NCBI RefSeq assembly: GCF_000380565.1 | Contig: NZ_AQYJ01000020.1 | Coordinates: 62,001-126,000 of the forward strand | Length of the DNA stretch: 64,000 nucleotides | Reading direction: 5' to 3' | DNA from: Microbulbifer variabilis ATCC 700307 | Lineage (GTDB): Bacteria; Pseudomonadota; Gammaproteobacteria; Pseudomonadales; Cellvibrionaceae | In this document: positions 38,297 through 47,072 of the stretch, one piece after another | Numbering within the stretch: position 1 is the stretch's first letter | Layout of the letters: each line of letters starts with the position of its first letter | Program-made: the position numbers and the translations under genes | The notes under the pieces: model-generated | What the model was told of the DNA's origin: nothing | Database searches by the model: none | The model's input: the letters and a program-made list of their open reading frames with translations, nothing else

Positions 38297-38983
38297 TTAG
38301 GATTCCAGGCAGCAGCTATACCCCAAGCCCCGGTGGGTCTGTATTGGCTTGGCATCAGGTGCAATCATTCGCAATTTGGCTCTCAGCCCTTTGATGTGAC
38401 TATCGATATTACGCTCATAACCCGCCTCCAGTGCCACCCCCAGTGCATCGAGTAATTGTGCACGGGAAAACACTCGTCCCGGCTGGGTTAACAGGGTTTC
38501 CAGCAGGCGATATTCATTGAGCGTCAGAGGTAATAACTGCTCGCGGAAATGAATCTGGTAACTCCCCTGCTCTATGCGGAAAGGCCCTTTCAGCTCTATT
38601 TTTTGTGACTTATCAGGGCCCGATGTCATGCGTTTAAGGATGGCCTTTACCCGCGCCACCACTTCGCGCGGACTGAAAGGTTTCACCACATAGTCATCAG
38701 CACCGATCTCGAGCCCCACTACCCGGTCTATTTCTGCATTGCGGGCAGTGAGGAATATCACCGGCACTTCGGAGAAACGACGCAACTGCTTACAGGCTTC
38801 GAAGCCACTGATATCCGGCAGTCCCACATCCAGGATCACCAGGTCGAAAGGCTCATTCTCAAGCAGTACCAGCGCCTCGCCGGCCACCCCCACCCAGCGA
38901 GTGGTAAACCCCTCGGTCTGCAGGGCATAGACCAGGGTATCGGCAATAGCGCCTTCATCTTCAACGATCAGTATTTTTGGCAT
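38297..38983 (-). CDS. creB: Response regulator CreB
   Basis: The 228-residue OmpR-type regulator has a receiver domain (KILIVEDEGAIADTL, phosphoacceptor Asp in VILDVGLPDISGF, Lys in VVKPFSPREVVARV) and a C-terminal winged helix (LTLNEYRLLETLLTQPGRVFSRAQLLDALG, NIDSHIKGLRAKLR). It would bind cre tags such as the one upstream of creD. It precedes creC directly. The nitroreductase gene ends 70 bases upstream, so creB may also be read from that unit. Confidence 0.95.
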   Translation of the reverse strand: MPKILIVEDEGAIADTLVYALQTEGFTTRWVGVAGEALVLLENEPFDLVILDVGLPDISGFEACKQLRRFSEVPVIFLTARNAEIDRVVGLEIGADDYVVKPFSPREVVARVKAILKRMTSGPDKSQKIELKGPFRIEQGSYQIHFREQLLPLTLNEYRLLETLLTQPGRVFSRAQLLDALGVALEAGYERNIDSHIKGLRAKLRMIAPDAKPIQTHRGLGYSCCLES

Positions 38984-39053
38984 AGGACCCCAAGCTCAAA
39001 TTCTGCCAGTGTACCTATTTTTTACTGAGCCCTACGCTTGCTTTAGCCATAAC

Positions 39054-39722
39054 TCAAATAAAATCAGAGATTTCATCCAGGGATTTTCTGGCAATCGCCG
39101 GCACCTGGGCGCCCTCCGCCGGCAGCCCGGCCACCAAAATCATATAGGGCTTTTCCTCAACCGGGCGACCGAGAATTTCATTGAGAAATTTCATCGGGCT
39201 GGGGGTGTGGGTAAGAGTCGCCACACCGGCATTATGCAAAGCAGCAATCAACATGCCAGTAGCAATACCCACTGATTCTGCAGTGTAATAATTTTTTAAT
39301 CGCTCACCATTTTCCGCACTGGAAAATTTCTTCAGGAAAATTGCGATCAGGTAAGGGGCGGTTTCCAGGAAAGGTTTGTGCGCATCCGTACCCAGTGGTT
39401 CCAAGGCATTGAGCCACTCTTCAGAGGCACGCCGCTGGTAAAACTCACGCTCTTCCTCCTCTGCTGCCTGGCGAATGCGGCGTTTGACCTCCGCACTTTC
39501 AACTACGACAAAATGCCAAGGCTGCATATTAGCCCCGCTGGGAGCACTGCCCGCAGCGCGCACGGCATCCTCGATAACTTCACGAGGTACGGGCCTTGCA
39601 GAGAAGTCCCGCACCGAGCGGCGCCGGCGCATCAGTCGGAAGAACTCACCTGCACGACGGCACATCTCATCATCGTCAAGGTGGGTAAAATTCAAGGGCT
39701 GGAATATTTTTTCAGTCGTCAT
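39054..39722 (-). CDS. Nitroreductase-family protein
   Basis: The 222-residue FMN-binding protein has the nitroreductase fold: [45 protein letters not shown] at the N-terminal FMN site and [36 protein letters not shown] toward the C-terminus. Such enzymes reduce nitro groups, quinones or halogenated aromatics; the substrate here is unknown. I start at ATG 39722 with GAGGGG upstream; the frame extends further. It follows a DUF3094 gene by ten bases and precedes creBCD, so they may form one minus-strand transcript. Confidence 0.9.
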   Translation of the reverse strand: MTTEKIFQPLNFTHLDDDEMCRRAGEFFRLMRRRRSVRDFSARPVPREVIEDAVRAAGSAPSGANMQPWHFVVVESAEVKRRIRQAAEEEEREFYQRRASEEWLNALEPLGTDAHKPFLETAPYLIAIFLKKFSSAENGERLKNYYTAESVGIATGMLIAALHNAGVATLTHTPSPMKFLNEILGRPVEEKPYMILVAGLPAEGAQVPAIARKSLDEISDFI

Positions 39723-39732
39723 ATCCAGCCCC

Positions 39733-39924
39733 TCAAACCACACCTTTGGTCTGTGCGATAAATACACTGAGCAGTGACAAGAGAGTTAGTACAACCACAA
39801 CCACCAGCAGCAATAACCAGGGCCTGAAGGGCTTTCGCTCCACCTGATTCACACCACTTTGCAGGTATTGATCGACCCGGGCCTGGTCTTCTGCGGACAG
39901 TTTCTTTTGGGGGGTATCGGACAT
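39733..39924 (-). CDS. DUF3094 small membrane protein
   Basis: The 63-residue protein has a polar N-terminus ([28 protein letters not shown]) and one C-terminal membrane helix ([21 protein letters not shown]). The RKPFRPW segment just before the helix is the family mark of DUF3094, common in Pseudomonas and relatives. Function is unknown. It starts the apparent DUF3094-nitroreductase-creBCD run on the minus strand. Confidence 0.85.
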   Translation of the reverse strand: MSDTPQKKLSAEDQARVDQYLQSGVNQVERKPFRPWLLLLVVVVVLTLLSLLSVFIAQTKGVV

Positions 39925-40400
39925 TGGCTCTTTCGCTCGTTATTGTTTTGTCCCGAGTGTAGGAGAAAGCGAAAAGTGACTCCACAAAAAACGCCATCTC
40001 CTATTGCTTAATATTATGAAACAGCGAAATTCCCGGGAGACTGATATTAGGGCCACTCCCTATACCCAGGTTTCCCAAGCGAAGGGAAGTGGGCCCAAGT
40101 TACCCTCAACCGGCAAACAAGTAATAACTTTATTAGATAATTTTATAAGCAAAATTCAATTAAAGCCTGAAGGCTAACGTTACGAATTCGTTACAAAATA
40201 TGCCCAGGTGAGTATTTATTGAAGAATGAAATTCCTGGACTCTGTGTCTTACATGCACAGAGCCTTGAGGCTAAGGCCGCCCGCTCAGGGATCAGTCAAA
40301 CTTATTAGGCTAGCGAGCGCACTTGGAGCCAACAATGAAAAACGTACTGACAAAGTAGCCAGTGCGGATAATTCCAAAAGTTGTGGAGAAAACAATAATA
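39925..40400. other. Gap upstream of the subtilase gene
   Basis: No gene is supported here. An inverted repeat CTCTGTG..CACAGAG lies near 40240-40262 and a short direct repeat GTTACGAATTCGTTAC near 40180-40195. The promoters of the DUF3094 unit and the subtilase must be within it, but I cannot define them. Confidence 0.4.
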
Positions 40401-42146
40401 ATGCGCTCATCAATAAAAGCCCTGATGCAAAAAACAGCAATCGCAACGGCAGTTTCGCTTGCGTGTGCTACCCCTTTCGCGGCTCATGCGAATGAGACCG
40501 GCCTGACTGACGGCATCATCATCAAGTACAAGAAAAGCTCAAAAATTGGTCATGGTGCCAAGCTTGCACAAGACACTATTGATAAGGCCTCTCAGCGAGC
40601 CGGCCACAAGTTACGCCACAAGCGCCGTATGGCCTCAGGAGCCCAGGTCATGCGCCTAGAGGGCCGCAAAAGCAAGGCGGAACTGAAAAAAATAGTTGAG
40701 CGGCTAAAGCAGGACCCCAATGTCGAGTACGCAGAACCAGATTTATTGATGCGTCCAATGGCAACTCCGAATGATCCCAGTTATTGGAATCAATGGCACT
40801 ACCGGGAATCCACAGGTGGCCTCAATCTGCCCTCAGCCTGGGATGTCACACAGGGTGAGGGCGCTGTAGTAGCCGTCCTTGATACCGGCTATCGCCCCCA
40901 TCACGACCTGGTCGACAACCTGCTACCTGGCTACGATATGATTTCCAATACGTTTGTCTCAGTCGATGGCGATGGACGTGATGGCGATGCCACTGACCCA
41001 GGTGACTGGCACACAGACAATGCCTGCCAGAGTGATGACCCCAGAAATTACGAAAGCGACAGCAGCTGGCACGGTACCCACGTTGCCGGCACTATCGCAG
41101 CCACTACCAACAATAATATGGGAGTGGCCGGCGTCGCTTACAAAGCCAAGGTGGTCCCAGTTCGAGTACTCGGCCGCTGTGGCGGTCTGACTTCAGATAT
41201 CGCAGATGCCATCGTTTGGGCTGCAGGGGGCAGTGTTTCCGGTGTACCGACTAATGCCAACCCGGCACAGGTTCTCAATCTGAGCCTCGGTGGTGAGGGT
41301 ACCTGTGGCTCGGCCTACCAAACGGCTATTAATACCGCACGCAGTCTCGGCGCAACCGTTGTCGTGGCCGCCGGTAATGACGATGATTACGCAAGTAGAT
41401 ACACCCCGGCGAGCTGTGATGGCGTTATCACCGTTGCCGCAACAGATCGCGATGGCGGCCGCGCTTACTATTCCAATTACGGCAATGCAGTCGATATGGC
41501 CGCTCCTGGAGGCGCACAGAGCTTCGCCAATGATTCCAATGGCATCCTCTCGACAGACAATAGCGGTACCAGAAGCCCCGGAAGTGATGCCTACTACTAC
41601 AGCCAAGGCACCAGCATGGCCGCGCCACATGTTGCCGGCGTTGCCGCTTTGCTTTACTCGGTAGACCCGAACCTGACCCCAGATGAAGTTGAATCCGTAC
41701 TCAGTAACACTACTCGTAGCTTCCCATCTTCATGTACTGGCTGCGGGGCAGGCATCGTCGATGCTGCGGCTGCGGTAGCGTCTATTACCGGAAATGGCAA
41801 TACCGGCAACGGCACCAGTCTTGTGGAAACTAATGTTGCAGGTGCGTCTGGCAGTTGGCTGACATACCAGATTGAGGTAGAGCCAGGCATGTCCTCCCTG
41901 GATATTGAGATATTCAACGATAACGGTGAAGTCGACCTCTATGTTAGTTACGGAAGCAGCCCGACCAGGGGGAGCGTAGTGAATGATACTGAGAATTGCG
42001 TACCTTACGAGTGGGTAGGAAACACCAACGGATATAACACTGAGAGCTGCTCTTTCAATAACCCCTCTGCCGGTACATGGTATATCGCCCTGCATGGCTA
42101 TGAAGCATTTAACGGACTGACTTTGACTGCTGAAGCCAAGCCGTGA
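40401..42146 (+). CDS. Secreted S8 serine protease (subtilase)
   Basis: The 581-residue protease has a signal peptide ending near FAAHA, an I9-type propeptide (about residues 38-112), and a subtilisin domain with Asp161 in VLDTGYRPHHD, His224 in HGTHVAGTIAA and Ser405 in GTSMAAPHVAGVAALLY. A C-terminal pre-peptidase (PPC) beta-sandwich follows (about 470-581) with the DGLY-like DLYVSYGSSPT motif. It would be exported and auto-processed to degrade proteins outside the cell. I start at ATG 40401 with GGAG upstream; the frame extends to 40362. It is monocistronic, ending at a strong terminator. Confidence 0.93.
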   Translation: MRSSIKALMQKTAIATAVSLACATPFAAHANETGLTDGIIIKYKKSSKIGHGAKLAQDTIDKASQRAGHKLRHKRRMASGAQVMRLEGRKSKAELKKIVERLKQDPNVEYAEPDLLMRPMATPNDPSYWNQWHYRESTGGLNLPSAWDVTQGEGAVVAVLDTGYRPHHDLVDNLLPGYDMISNTFVSVDGDGRDGDATDPGDWHTDNACQSDDPRNYESDSSWHGTHVAGTIAATTNNNMGVAGVAYKAKVVPVRVLGRCGGLTSDIADAIVWAAGGSVSGVPTNANPAQVLNLSLGGEGTCGSAYQTAINTARSLGATVVVAAGNDDDYASRYTPASCDGVITVAATDRDGGRAYYSNYGNAVDMAAPGGAQSFANDSNGILSTDNSGTRSPGSDAYYYSQGTSMAAPHVAGVAALLYSVDPNLTPDEVESVLSNTTRSFPSSCTGCGAGIVDAAAAVASITGNGNTGNGTSLVETNVAGASGSWLTYQIEVEPGMSSLDIEIFNDNGEVDLYVSYGSSPTRGSVVNDTENCVPYEWVGNTNGYNTESCSFNNPSAGTWYIALHGYEAFNGLTLTAEAKP

Positions 42147-42174
42147 CAAGCTTTGAAACCTAAACAACCAAAAT

Positions 42175-42202
42175 AAAAAAGCCCCGCGATGCGGGGCTTT
42201 TT
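42175..42202. terminator. Bidirectional Rho-independent terminator
   Basis: AAAAAAGCCCCGC pairs with GCGGGGCTTTTTT around a 3-base loop. It serves the subtilase on the plus strand and the acyl-CoA dehydrogenase on the minus strand. Confidence 0.9.
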
Positions 42203-42221
42203 GGGATTCTCTCCAGCCCCC

Positions 42222-44003
42222 TTAGAACAGCTCGTCCTCCAGATCCATAAGGGTCGCGCTGCCGGCATTTACACTTGCAGCCAGTGCTTGGGTGCGCGGC
42301 AGCAAACGCGCAAAATAGAATCGCGCAGTTTTCACCTGACCTTTGTAGAAGCTATCTGCCTCCTGCTGATCCAGTGCTACTGCAACCACCTTGGCCCACA
42401 TAAAGGCGTAGGCCACATAGCCGAATAGATGCAGGTATTCTACAGATGCCGCACCAGGCGCGTGGGGATCTTCTTGGGTAGCCGCAATCATCTTCTCGGT
42501 GGCCTCGCGCAGGCGCTGCAGCTCGATTGCCAACGGCTGCACGAACTCCGCCATCGCCTCTCGATCCACCTGGCTGTCGATAAATTTCTGTACATCCGCG
42601 GCAAACAGCTCAAACAGGGCACCACCGCTGGCGACAGTTTTACGGCCCACCAGATCCAGGGCCTGGATACCGTTGGTACCTTCGTAAATCTGGGTGATGC
42701 GCACATCGCGCACCAACTGCTCCTGACCCCACTCACGAATATATCCGTGGCCGCCGAATACCTGCTGACCGATTACGGTGCAGTCCAGGCCCATATCGGT
42801 GGTAAAGGCCTTGGCCACCGGGGTCAGTAATGCCACCATGGATTCGGCATTCTTCTTCTCTTCACCCTCACCAAACTTGGAAATATCCAACCACTGGGCC
42901 ACATAAGTGGACAGGGCGCGGCCACCACCAACCAGAGCTTTCTGGGTGAGCAGCATCCGGCGCACGTCAGGGTGTACGATAATCGGATCGGCTGCTTTCT
43001 CTGGCTGCTGGGCACCGGCCGGAGAGCGGCTCTGAATACGGTCGCGAGCGTATTCCCGGGCATTCTGGTAGGAGCGATCGGAAGCGCCGAGGCCCTGGAT
43101 ACCTACACCCAGGCGCTCGTAATTCATCATGGTAAACATGGCGGCGAGACCCTTGTTCTCTTCGCCCACCAGCCAGCCCTGGGCTCCATCGAAATTCATC
43201 GCACAGGTGGCGGAGGCTTTGATGCCCATCTTGTGCTCAATAGAGCCGCAATTCACGTTATTGCTCTCGCCAACACTGCCGTCTTCGTTCACTTTGTATT
43301 TCGGCACCAGGAAAAGGGAGATGCCTTTGGGGCCCTGGGGTGCGTCCGGCAGCTTGGCCAGTACCAGGTGAATAATGTTATCGGACAGGTCCTGGTCGCC
43401 GCCGGTAATAAAAATCTTGCTGCCGTTTATGCTGTAGCTGCCATCCTCGCGGGGCTCTGCCTTGGTGCGGATAATCCCAAGGTCGGTGCCCGCATGGGGC
43501 TCGGTCAGGTCCATGGCGCCAGCCCAGGTGCCCTCATACATCTTGGGCAAATATTTCTGTTTCAGCTCTTCGCTGGCATGGGCATCAATCGCCAGGCAGG
43601 CGCCGTTGGTCAATACCGGGTAGAGAGCAAAGGAAATATTGGAGGCATTGATCATTTCCTCGACCTGAGCACCCAAAATTTTCGGCATACCCATACCGCC
43701 ATACTCCGGGTTACCCAGCAGTGCGCCCCAGCCGCCCTCGCAGAAAGTCGCATAGGCTTCCTTGAAGCCCTCCGGGGTGGTTACAACCCCCTCATTCCAG
43801 TGACAACCCTCTTCATCGCCGCTGCGATTGATAGGGTCCAGGGTATTGGAAGCCAGCTTGGCCATTTCTTCGAGAATCGCATCTGCGGTCTCGCGATCTA
43901 CCACCCCAGCAAGTCCGGGCAGTTCCGTCCAGAGTTTTTCTGCAGCAAAGACTTCGTGCAGCAGGAAGTTCATCTCCCGCAGGGGCGCCTTGTAGTCGGC
44001 CAT
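42222..44003 (-). CDS. Acyl-CoA dehydrogenase with C-terminal extension
   Basis: The 593-residue flavoprotein has the long acyl-CoA dehydrogenase layout: an N-terminal helical domain, FAD-binding middle domain (GAMDLTEPHAGTDLGIIRTKA, ITGGDQDLSDN), helical C-terminal domain with the catalytic-Glu motif TQIYEGTNGIQALDLVGRK, and an extra C-terminal helical segment. It matches the FadE5/DmdC-type subgroup (large bacterial acyl-CoA dehydrogenases); substrate chain length cannot be inferred. It probably oxidises acyl-CoA with transfer to ETF. I start at ATG 44003 with GAGG upstream. A PsrA-like palindrome lies just upstream, suggesting control by fatty acids. Confidence 0.93.
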   Translation of the reverse strand: MADYKAPLREMNFLLHEVFAAEKLWTELPGLAGVVDRETADAILEEMAKLASNTLDPINRSGDEEGCHWNEGVVTTPEGFKEAYATFCEGGWGALLGNPEYGGMGMPKILGAQVEEMINASNISFALYPVLTNGACLAIDAHASEELKQKYLPKMYEGTWAGAMDLTEPHAGTDLGIIRTKAEPREDGSYSINGSKIFITGGDQDLSDNIIHLVLAKLPDAPQGPKGISLFLVPKYKVNEDGSVGESNNVNCGSIEHKMGIKASATCAMNFDGAQGWLVGEENKGLAAMFTMMNYERLGVGIQGLGASDRSYQNAREYARDRIQSRSPAGAQQPEKAADPIIVHPDVRRMLLTQKALVGGGRALSTYVAQWLDISKFGEGEEKKNAESMVALLTPVAKAFTTDMGLDCTVIGQQVFGGHGYIREWGQEQLVRDVRITQIYEGTNGIQALDLVGRKTVASGGALFELFAADVQKFIDSQVDREAMAEFVQPLAIELQRLREATEKMIAATQEDPHAPGAASVEYLHLFGYVAYAFMWAKVVAVALDQQEADSFYKGQVKTARFYFARLLPRTQALAASVNAGSATLMDLEDELF

Positions 44004-44026
44004 GCTCCCAATCCTCATTCAAGTGT

Positions 44027-44044
44027 TTCAAACGCTTGTTTGAA
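44027..44044. promoter_or_regulatory. PsrA-like palindrome upstream of acyl-CoA dehydrogenase
   Basis: TTCAAAC-GCTT-GTTTGAA is a perfect 7-4-7 inverted repeat 23 bases upstream of the start codon. The known PsrA motif is (C/G)AAAC-N2-4-GTTT(G/C), which it matches exactly. PsrA is a TetR-family regulator of fatty-acid degradation genes released by long-chain acyl ligands. Confidence 0.65.
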
Positions 44045-44123
44045 TCTAGGGCCGAAGGCGGGCAAAGTCAACTGGTTTGGGCCCTCTCAGGCCCCGGATG
44101 GAACGGCCTTTACGGTGGGTTCT

Positions 44124-44816
44124 TCAGGCGGGTAGCAACGGGCGGATATCCAGGTTTTCGGCTGCCTCACGATAATCCCGCCCCTCGCTATGGGGCAGTA
44201 CACCGAGTAATGATGCAGGTATCAGGGCTTCAAGGGTGGCCAGATTCTCCTCGGCTCGCTCCATGCCCGGACGAACAAAGTTAGCCACCCAGCCAGCCAA
44301 CGGCAGACCATCACGGCGGATAGCCTCGGCAGTAAGTAGAGCGTGGTTGATACAACCCAGCTGCATACCCACCACCAGTACCACAGGGATATTCAGTTCC
44401 CTCGGCAACTGGGACAGGAAGCTCCTTGGTCCCAGAGGGGTACGCCAGCCTCCAGCGCCCTCAATCAGCACCAGGTCGGCGCCGGCAGACATCACACCAC
44501 GGCAAACGCCCGCCATACGTGACACACTCAACTGCTTTCCCGCCTCAATAGCGGCAATATGAGGTGCGATTGCAGGCTCTAGCGCAAAAGGGTTCACCTG
44601 CTGGTAAGGCAGCTGCAGGGTCATCGCCTCCCGCAATAGCAGGGCATCTTCATTACGCAATCCATCTTCAGTCCGCTCACAGCCAGACGCTACCGGCTTC
44701 ACCGCAGCGGTTTGTAATCCCGCGTTTGCGCCTGCTGTAAGCAGGGCTGTACTGACAAAGGTCTTGCCCACTTCGGTATCGGTACCGGCCACAAAATAGG
44801 TTCTGCCCAAGGCCAT
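44124..44816 (-). CDS. bioD: Dethiobiotin synthase
   Basis: The 230-residue enzyme forms the ureido ring of dethiobiotin from DAPA, CO2 and ATP. The P-loop GTDTEVGKTFVS, the KPVASG segment, and LIEGAGGWRTPL are all present. It is the only biotin gene here that is not contiguous with the bioB-F-H-C block; an oppositely oriented L,D-transpeptidase gene lies between. The annotated ATG 44816 has GGAGG only two bases away, which is too close; a TTG two codons later would have better spacing, so the start may be 44810. I saw no BirA-type repeat in its upstream region. Confidence 0.95.
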   Translation of the reverse strand: MALGRTYFVAGTDTEVGKTFVSTALLTAGANAGLQTAAVKPVASGCERTEDGLRNEDALLLREAMTLQLPYQQVNPFALEPAIAPHIAAIEAGKQLSVSRMAGVCRGVMSAGADLVLIEGAGGWRTPLGPRSFLSQLPRELNIPVVLVVGMQLGCINHALLTAEAIRRDGLPLAGWVANFVRPGMERAEENLATLEALIPASLLGVLPHSEGRDYREAAENLDIRPLLPA

Positions 44817-45045
44817 CGCCTCCGCTAATCAAAAAAGTTCAATTTTTTTCTTGTGGTGACTTTTCACGCCATCAACTTGATGATAATTTATCCATGTAGC
44901 GCAGATTTTGAACAAATCAAGCCGAGCACTGATAACAAAGGCACGGGGTAGCGCTAACAAAATAACTCCCCCAAAAGGGGAAAATGCTCTGCAGGGACGC
45001 GGAAAATCTCGAAATAACTGAAAACATTCAAGCAGCTTAGAGACC

Positions 45046-45534
45046 ATGCGATACCTGACTCTTGCCCTATTGCTGGCGATGCCACTGCTCGCCTCAGCAA
45101 AAGTAACCCCTGTCGATCATGTTGTTGTGTACAAGTCGAAGAAGCTGATGCAGCTTATTCGCGACGGCCGGGTAGTGAAAAGCTACACAGTCTCCTTCGG
45201 CGATAACCCCAGGGGACACAAAGTCCGCCAAGGGGACGAGCGAACCCCAGAAGGACGCTACACCCTGGACTGGAAAAACCCCAATAGCCGCTTCTACCGC
45301 TCCATCCACGTGTCCTACCCGAATAAACAGGACCGAGCGCGGGCGGCCAGGATGGGGGTCAGCCCCGGTGGCGATATCATGATCCACGGCATCAAACCCG
45401 AATGGGCCTATATGGAAAACCACCTGCGCCGTAACAACTGGACCGATGGCTGTATCGCCGTCGCTTCCAACCGGGAGATGGATGAAATTTGGGCTCTGGT
45501 GAAAACCCCCATCCCCATCGATATCTACCCTTGA
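45046..45534 (+). CDS. L,D-transpeptidase family protein
   Basis: The 162-residue exported protein has a signal peptide (LTLALLLAMPLLASA) and a YkuD-type catalytic domain. The family pattern HG-x(n)-[S/T]-x-G-C is seen with His114 and the nucleophile Cys136, in the variant form NWTDGCIAV where many members have S/T-H-G-C. The fold links or trims peptidoglycan stems, or attaches lipoproteins, in the periplasm. Its last ten bases overlap the 3' end of the bioH-bioC gene on the other strand. It stands alone inside the biotin cluster and probably has nothing to do with biotin. Confidence 0.9.
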   Translation: MRYLTLALLLAMPLLASAKVTPVDHVVVYKSKKLMQLIRDGRVVKSYTVSFGDNPRGHKVRQGDERTPEGRYTLDWKNPNSRFYRSIHVSYPNKQDRARAARMGVSPGGDIMIHGIKPEWAYMENHLRRNNWTDGCIAVASNREMDEIWALVKTPIPIDIYP

Positions 45535-47072
45535 TTACCTCCCAGGGCCAGCTTCATATAAATCACCTCGTAACTCACCGGCAGCCCCTTTGGCTGCCGG
45601 AGACCTTCATAGGCTTCGGCCAATCGCTGTAACCGGGCTCGCCCAGTCATGCCTCGCTTGGCCGCGCGGTTGATATTATGTGCTCCCACACCTTTCAATT
45701 CCTTCATCAGCTGGCGCAGACTGTCGAAATGCAACAGGCGTTGCTCGTCGAGTACTTCACCACAAAGCTGCGATTGCGCCGCTGCCTCACGCCAGTTGGC
45801 CAGTGGCAGGAAGCGATTAACGTGAACACCGCTGTCTACCAGAGCCCAGCTATCGCGCAATTCTGCCAGGGTACCCGGCCCCAATGTCGCCACCAGACAT
45901 TGTCCAGCGGGAGAAAGTACCCGACGCAACTCGGCGAATAACTGCGGCAATCGGTAGCACCATTGCAGTGCCATACTGGAGAACACCAGATCTACAGTAC
46001 CTTCCGCCAGGGGCAGTTGCTCCGCATCCGCAGTGATATAGCCATCTGCCAGCGGCCTCTCTGTGCGGGCAAAGCGCAACATGTCCTCTGCCAGGTCCAG
46101 GGCGATAATTTTTGCCTTGGGAAAATGCTGGCGCAGCAACTCACTGCCAAAGCCGGTGCCACTGCCCAAATCAACAATGGTACGAGGTTCCCAGTGGCGT
46201 TCCGCCATTTTTATCAGTTGACGGCACACCGCTCTCTGTATATGTGCGCAATCGTCATAGCTGGCGGCGGCACGGCCGAAGGAGCGCGCCACCGCAGATT
46301 TATCAAAGGGCTCTGCCGCTAGGGCACTAGAGGGGGATAAACTCTCGACAAAGTGTCGTAATCGCTCTGCCACTTGGCGAGGTTGTGACAACTGTGGTTT
46401 GTGGCCGCAGCCCTCCATCACCTCTACCGCCGCACCATAGGCCTGGATTTCCTCTATGGCCGCCAGCGGCACCAGGGCATCCCGCTTGCCAAACAGGTGG
46501 AGTGCGGGGATTTCCAGCGACTGCAGAAGATCCCGATTATCCAGCTCTGCCAGGCAGTCCAGGGCCTTAACCCAGGCTCCGGGGTTAATGTTGGGTTTGC
46601 GCGCTTTCAGTTGCTTGACCAGGGCACGCATGGCGTTATCACCATGGGACTGCAGGGCGCAAAAGCGCTCCCAGGTAGCATAGGGATCCTGCACGAAAGC
46701 GCTACGGAACCTATCAAAAGTGCGACGGGGCATGCCGGGCCAATTGTCCCTCTCTACAAAGCAAGCATTGGCGGAGATGGTGACAACTCCATGGATTTTC
46801 TCTTGTCCTGGCCTGGCGGCAATCTGCAGAGCCAACATGCCGCCAAGGGAGTGCCCTACCAAAACACAATTTTGCGGTAGCGCTTGGTAAAGCTGTTGTA
46901 GAAGCACCTCTAGCCTTGGCCATGCCTGCTCCCTGCGTTCACCAAACCCCGGTAACTCGATACAAATCAGCGGTAGCCCCAGTTGTTCATGCACAGCCTC
47001 CAATAGTGGCTGCCAGGGCCCCTTGTCTCCGCCCCAACCATGCAAGAACACCAGGTTCTCTATCTGGCTCAC
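45525..47072 (-). CDS. BioH-BioC fusion: pimeloyl-ACP methyl ester esterase and malonyl-ACP methyltransferase
   Basis: This 515-residue protein joins two biotin enzymes. Residues 1-245 are an alpha/beta hydrolase like BioH: oxyanion-region HGWGG, nucleophile Ser75 in GHSLGG, Asp198 in FGKRDALVPL and His224 in GCGHKPQL. Residues 255-515 are a SAM methyltransferase like BioC: SVARSFGRAAASYDDCAHIQR-type start and motif I VDLGSGTGFG (300-309). BioC methylates malonyl-ACP to start pimelate synthesis in the fatty acid pathway, and BioH removes the methyl ester at the end, so one chain carries the first and last steps. It overlaps bioF by four bases. Confidence 0.92.
   Translation of the reverse strand: MSQIENLVFLHGWGGDKGPWQPLLEAVHEQLGLPLICIELPGFGERREQAWPRLEVLLQQLYQALPQNCVLVGHSLGGMLALQIAARPGQEKIHGVVTISANACFVERDNWPGMPRRTFDRFRSAFVQDPYATWERFCALQSHGDNAMRALVKQLKARKPNINPGAWVKALDCLAELDNRDLLQSLEIPALHLFGKRDALVPLAAIEEIQAYGAAVEVMEGCGHKPQLSQPRQVAERLRHFVESLSPSSALAAEPFDKSAVARSFGRAAASYDDCAHIQRAVCRQLIKMAERHWEPRTIVDLGSGTGFGSELLRQHFPKAKIIALDLAEDMLRFARTERPLADGYITADAEQLPLAEGTVDLVFSSMALQWCYRLPQLFAELRRVLSPAGQCLVATLGPGTLAELRDSWALVDSGVHVNRFLPLANWREAAAQSQLCGEVLDEQRLLHFDSLRQLMKELKGVGAHNINRAAKRGMTGRARLQRLAEAYEGLRQPKGLPVSYEVIYMKLALGGNQG

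Noticed and set aside
40226-40495. 89-codon open frame before the subtilase
   Set aside because: It overlaps the subtilase signal peptide region in another frame and has no recognisable features.
42972-44135. Long antisense open frame (387 codons) opposite the acyl-CoA dehydrogenase
   Set aside because: It mirrors the codon pattern of the real gene and shows no domain or ribosome site.
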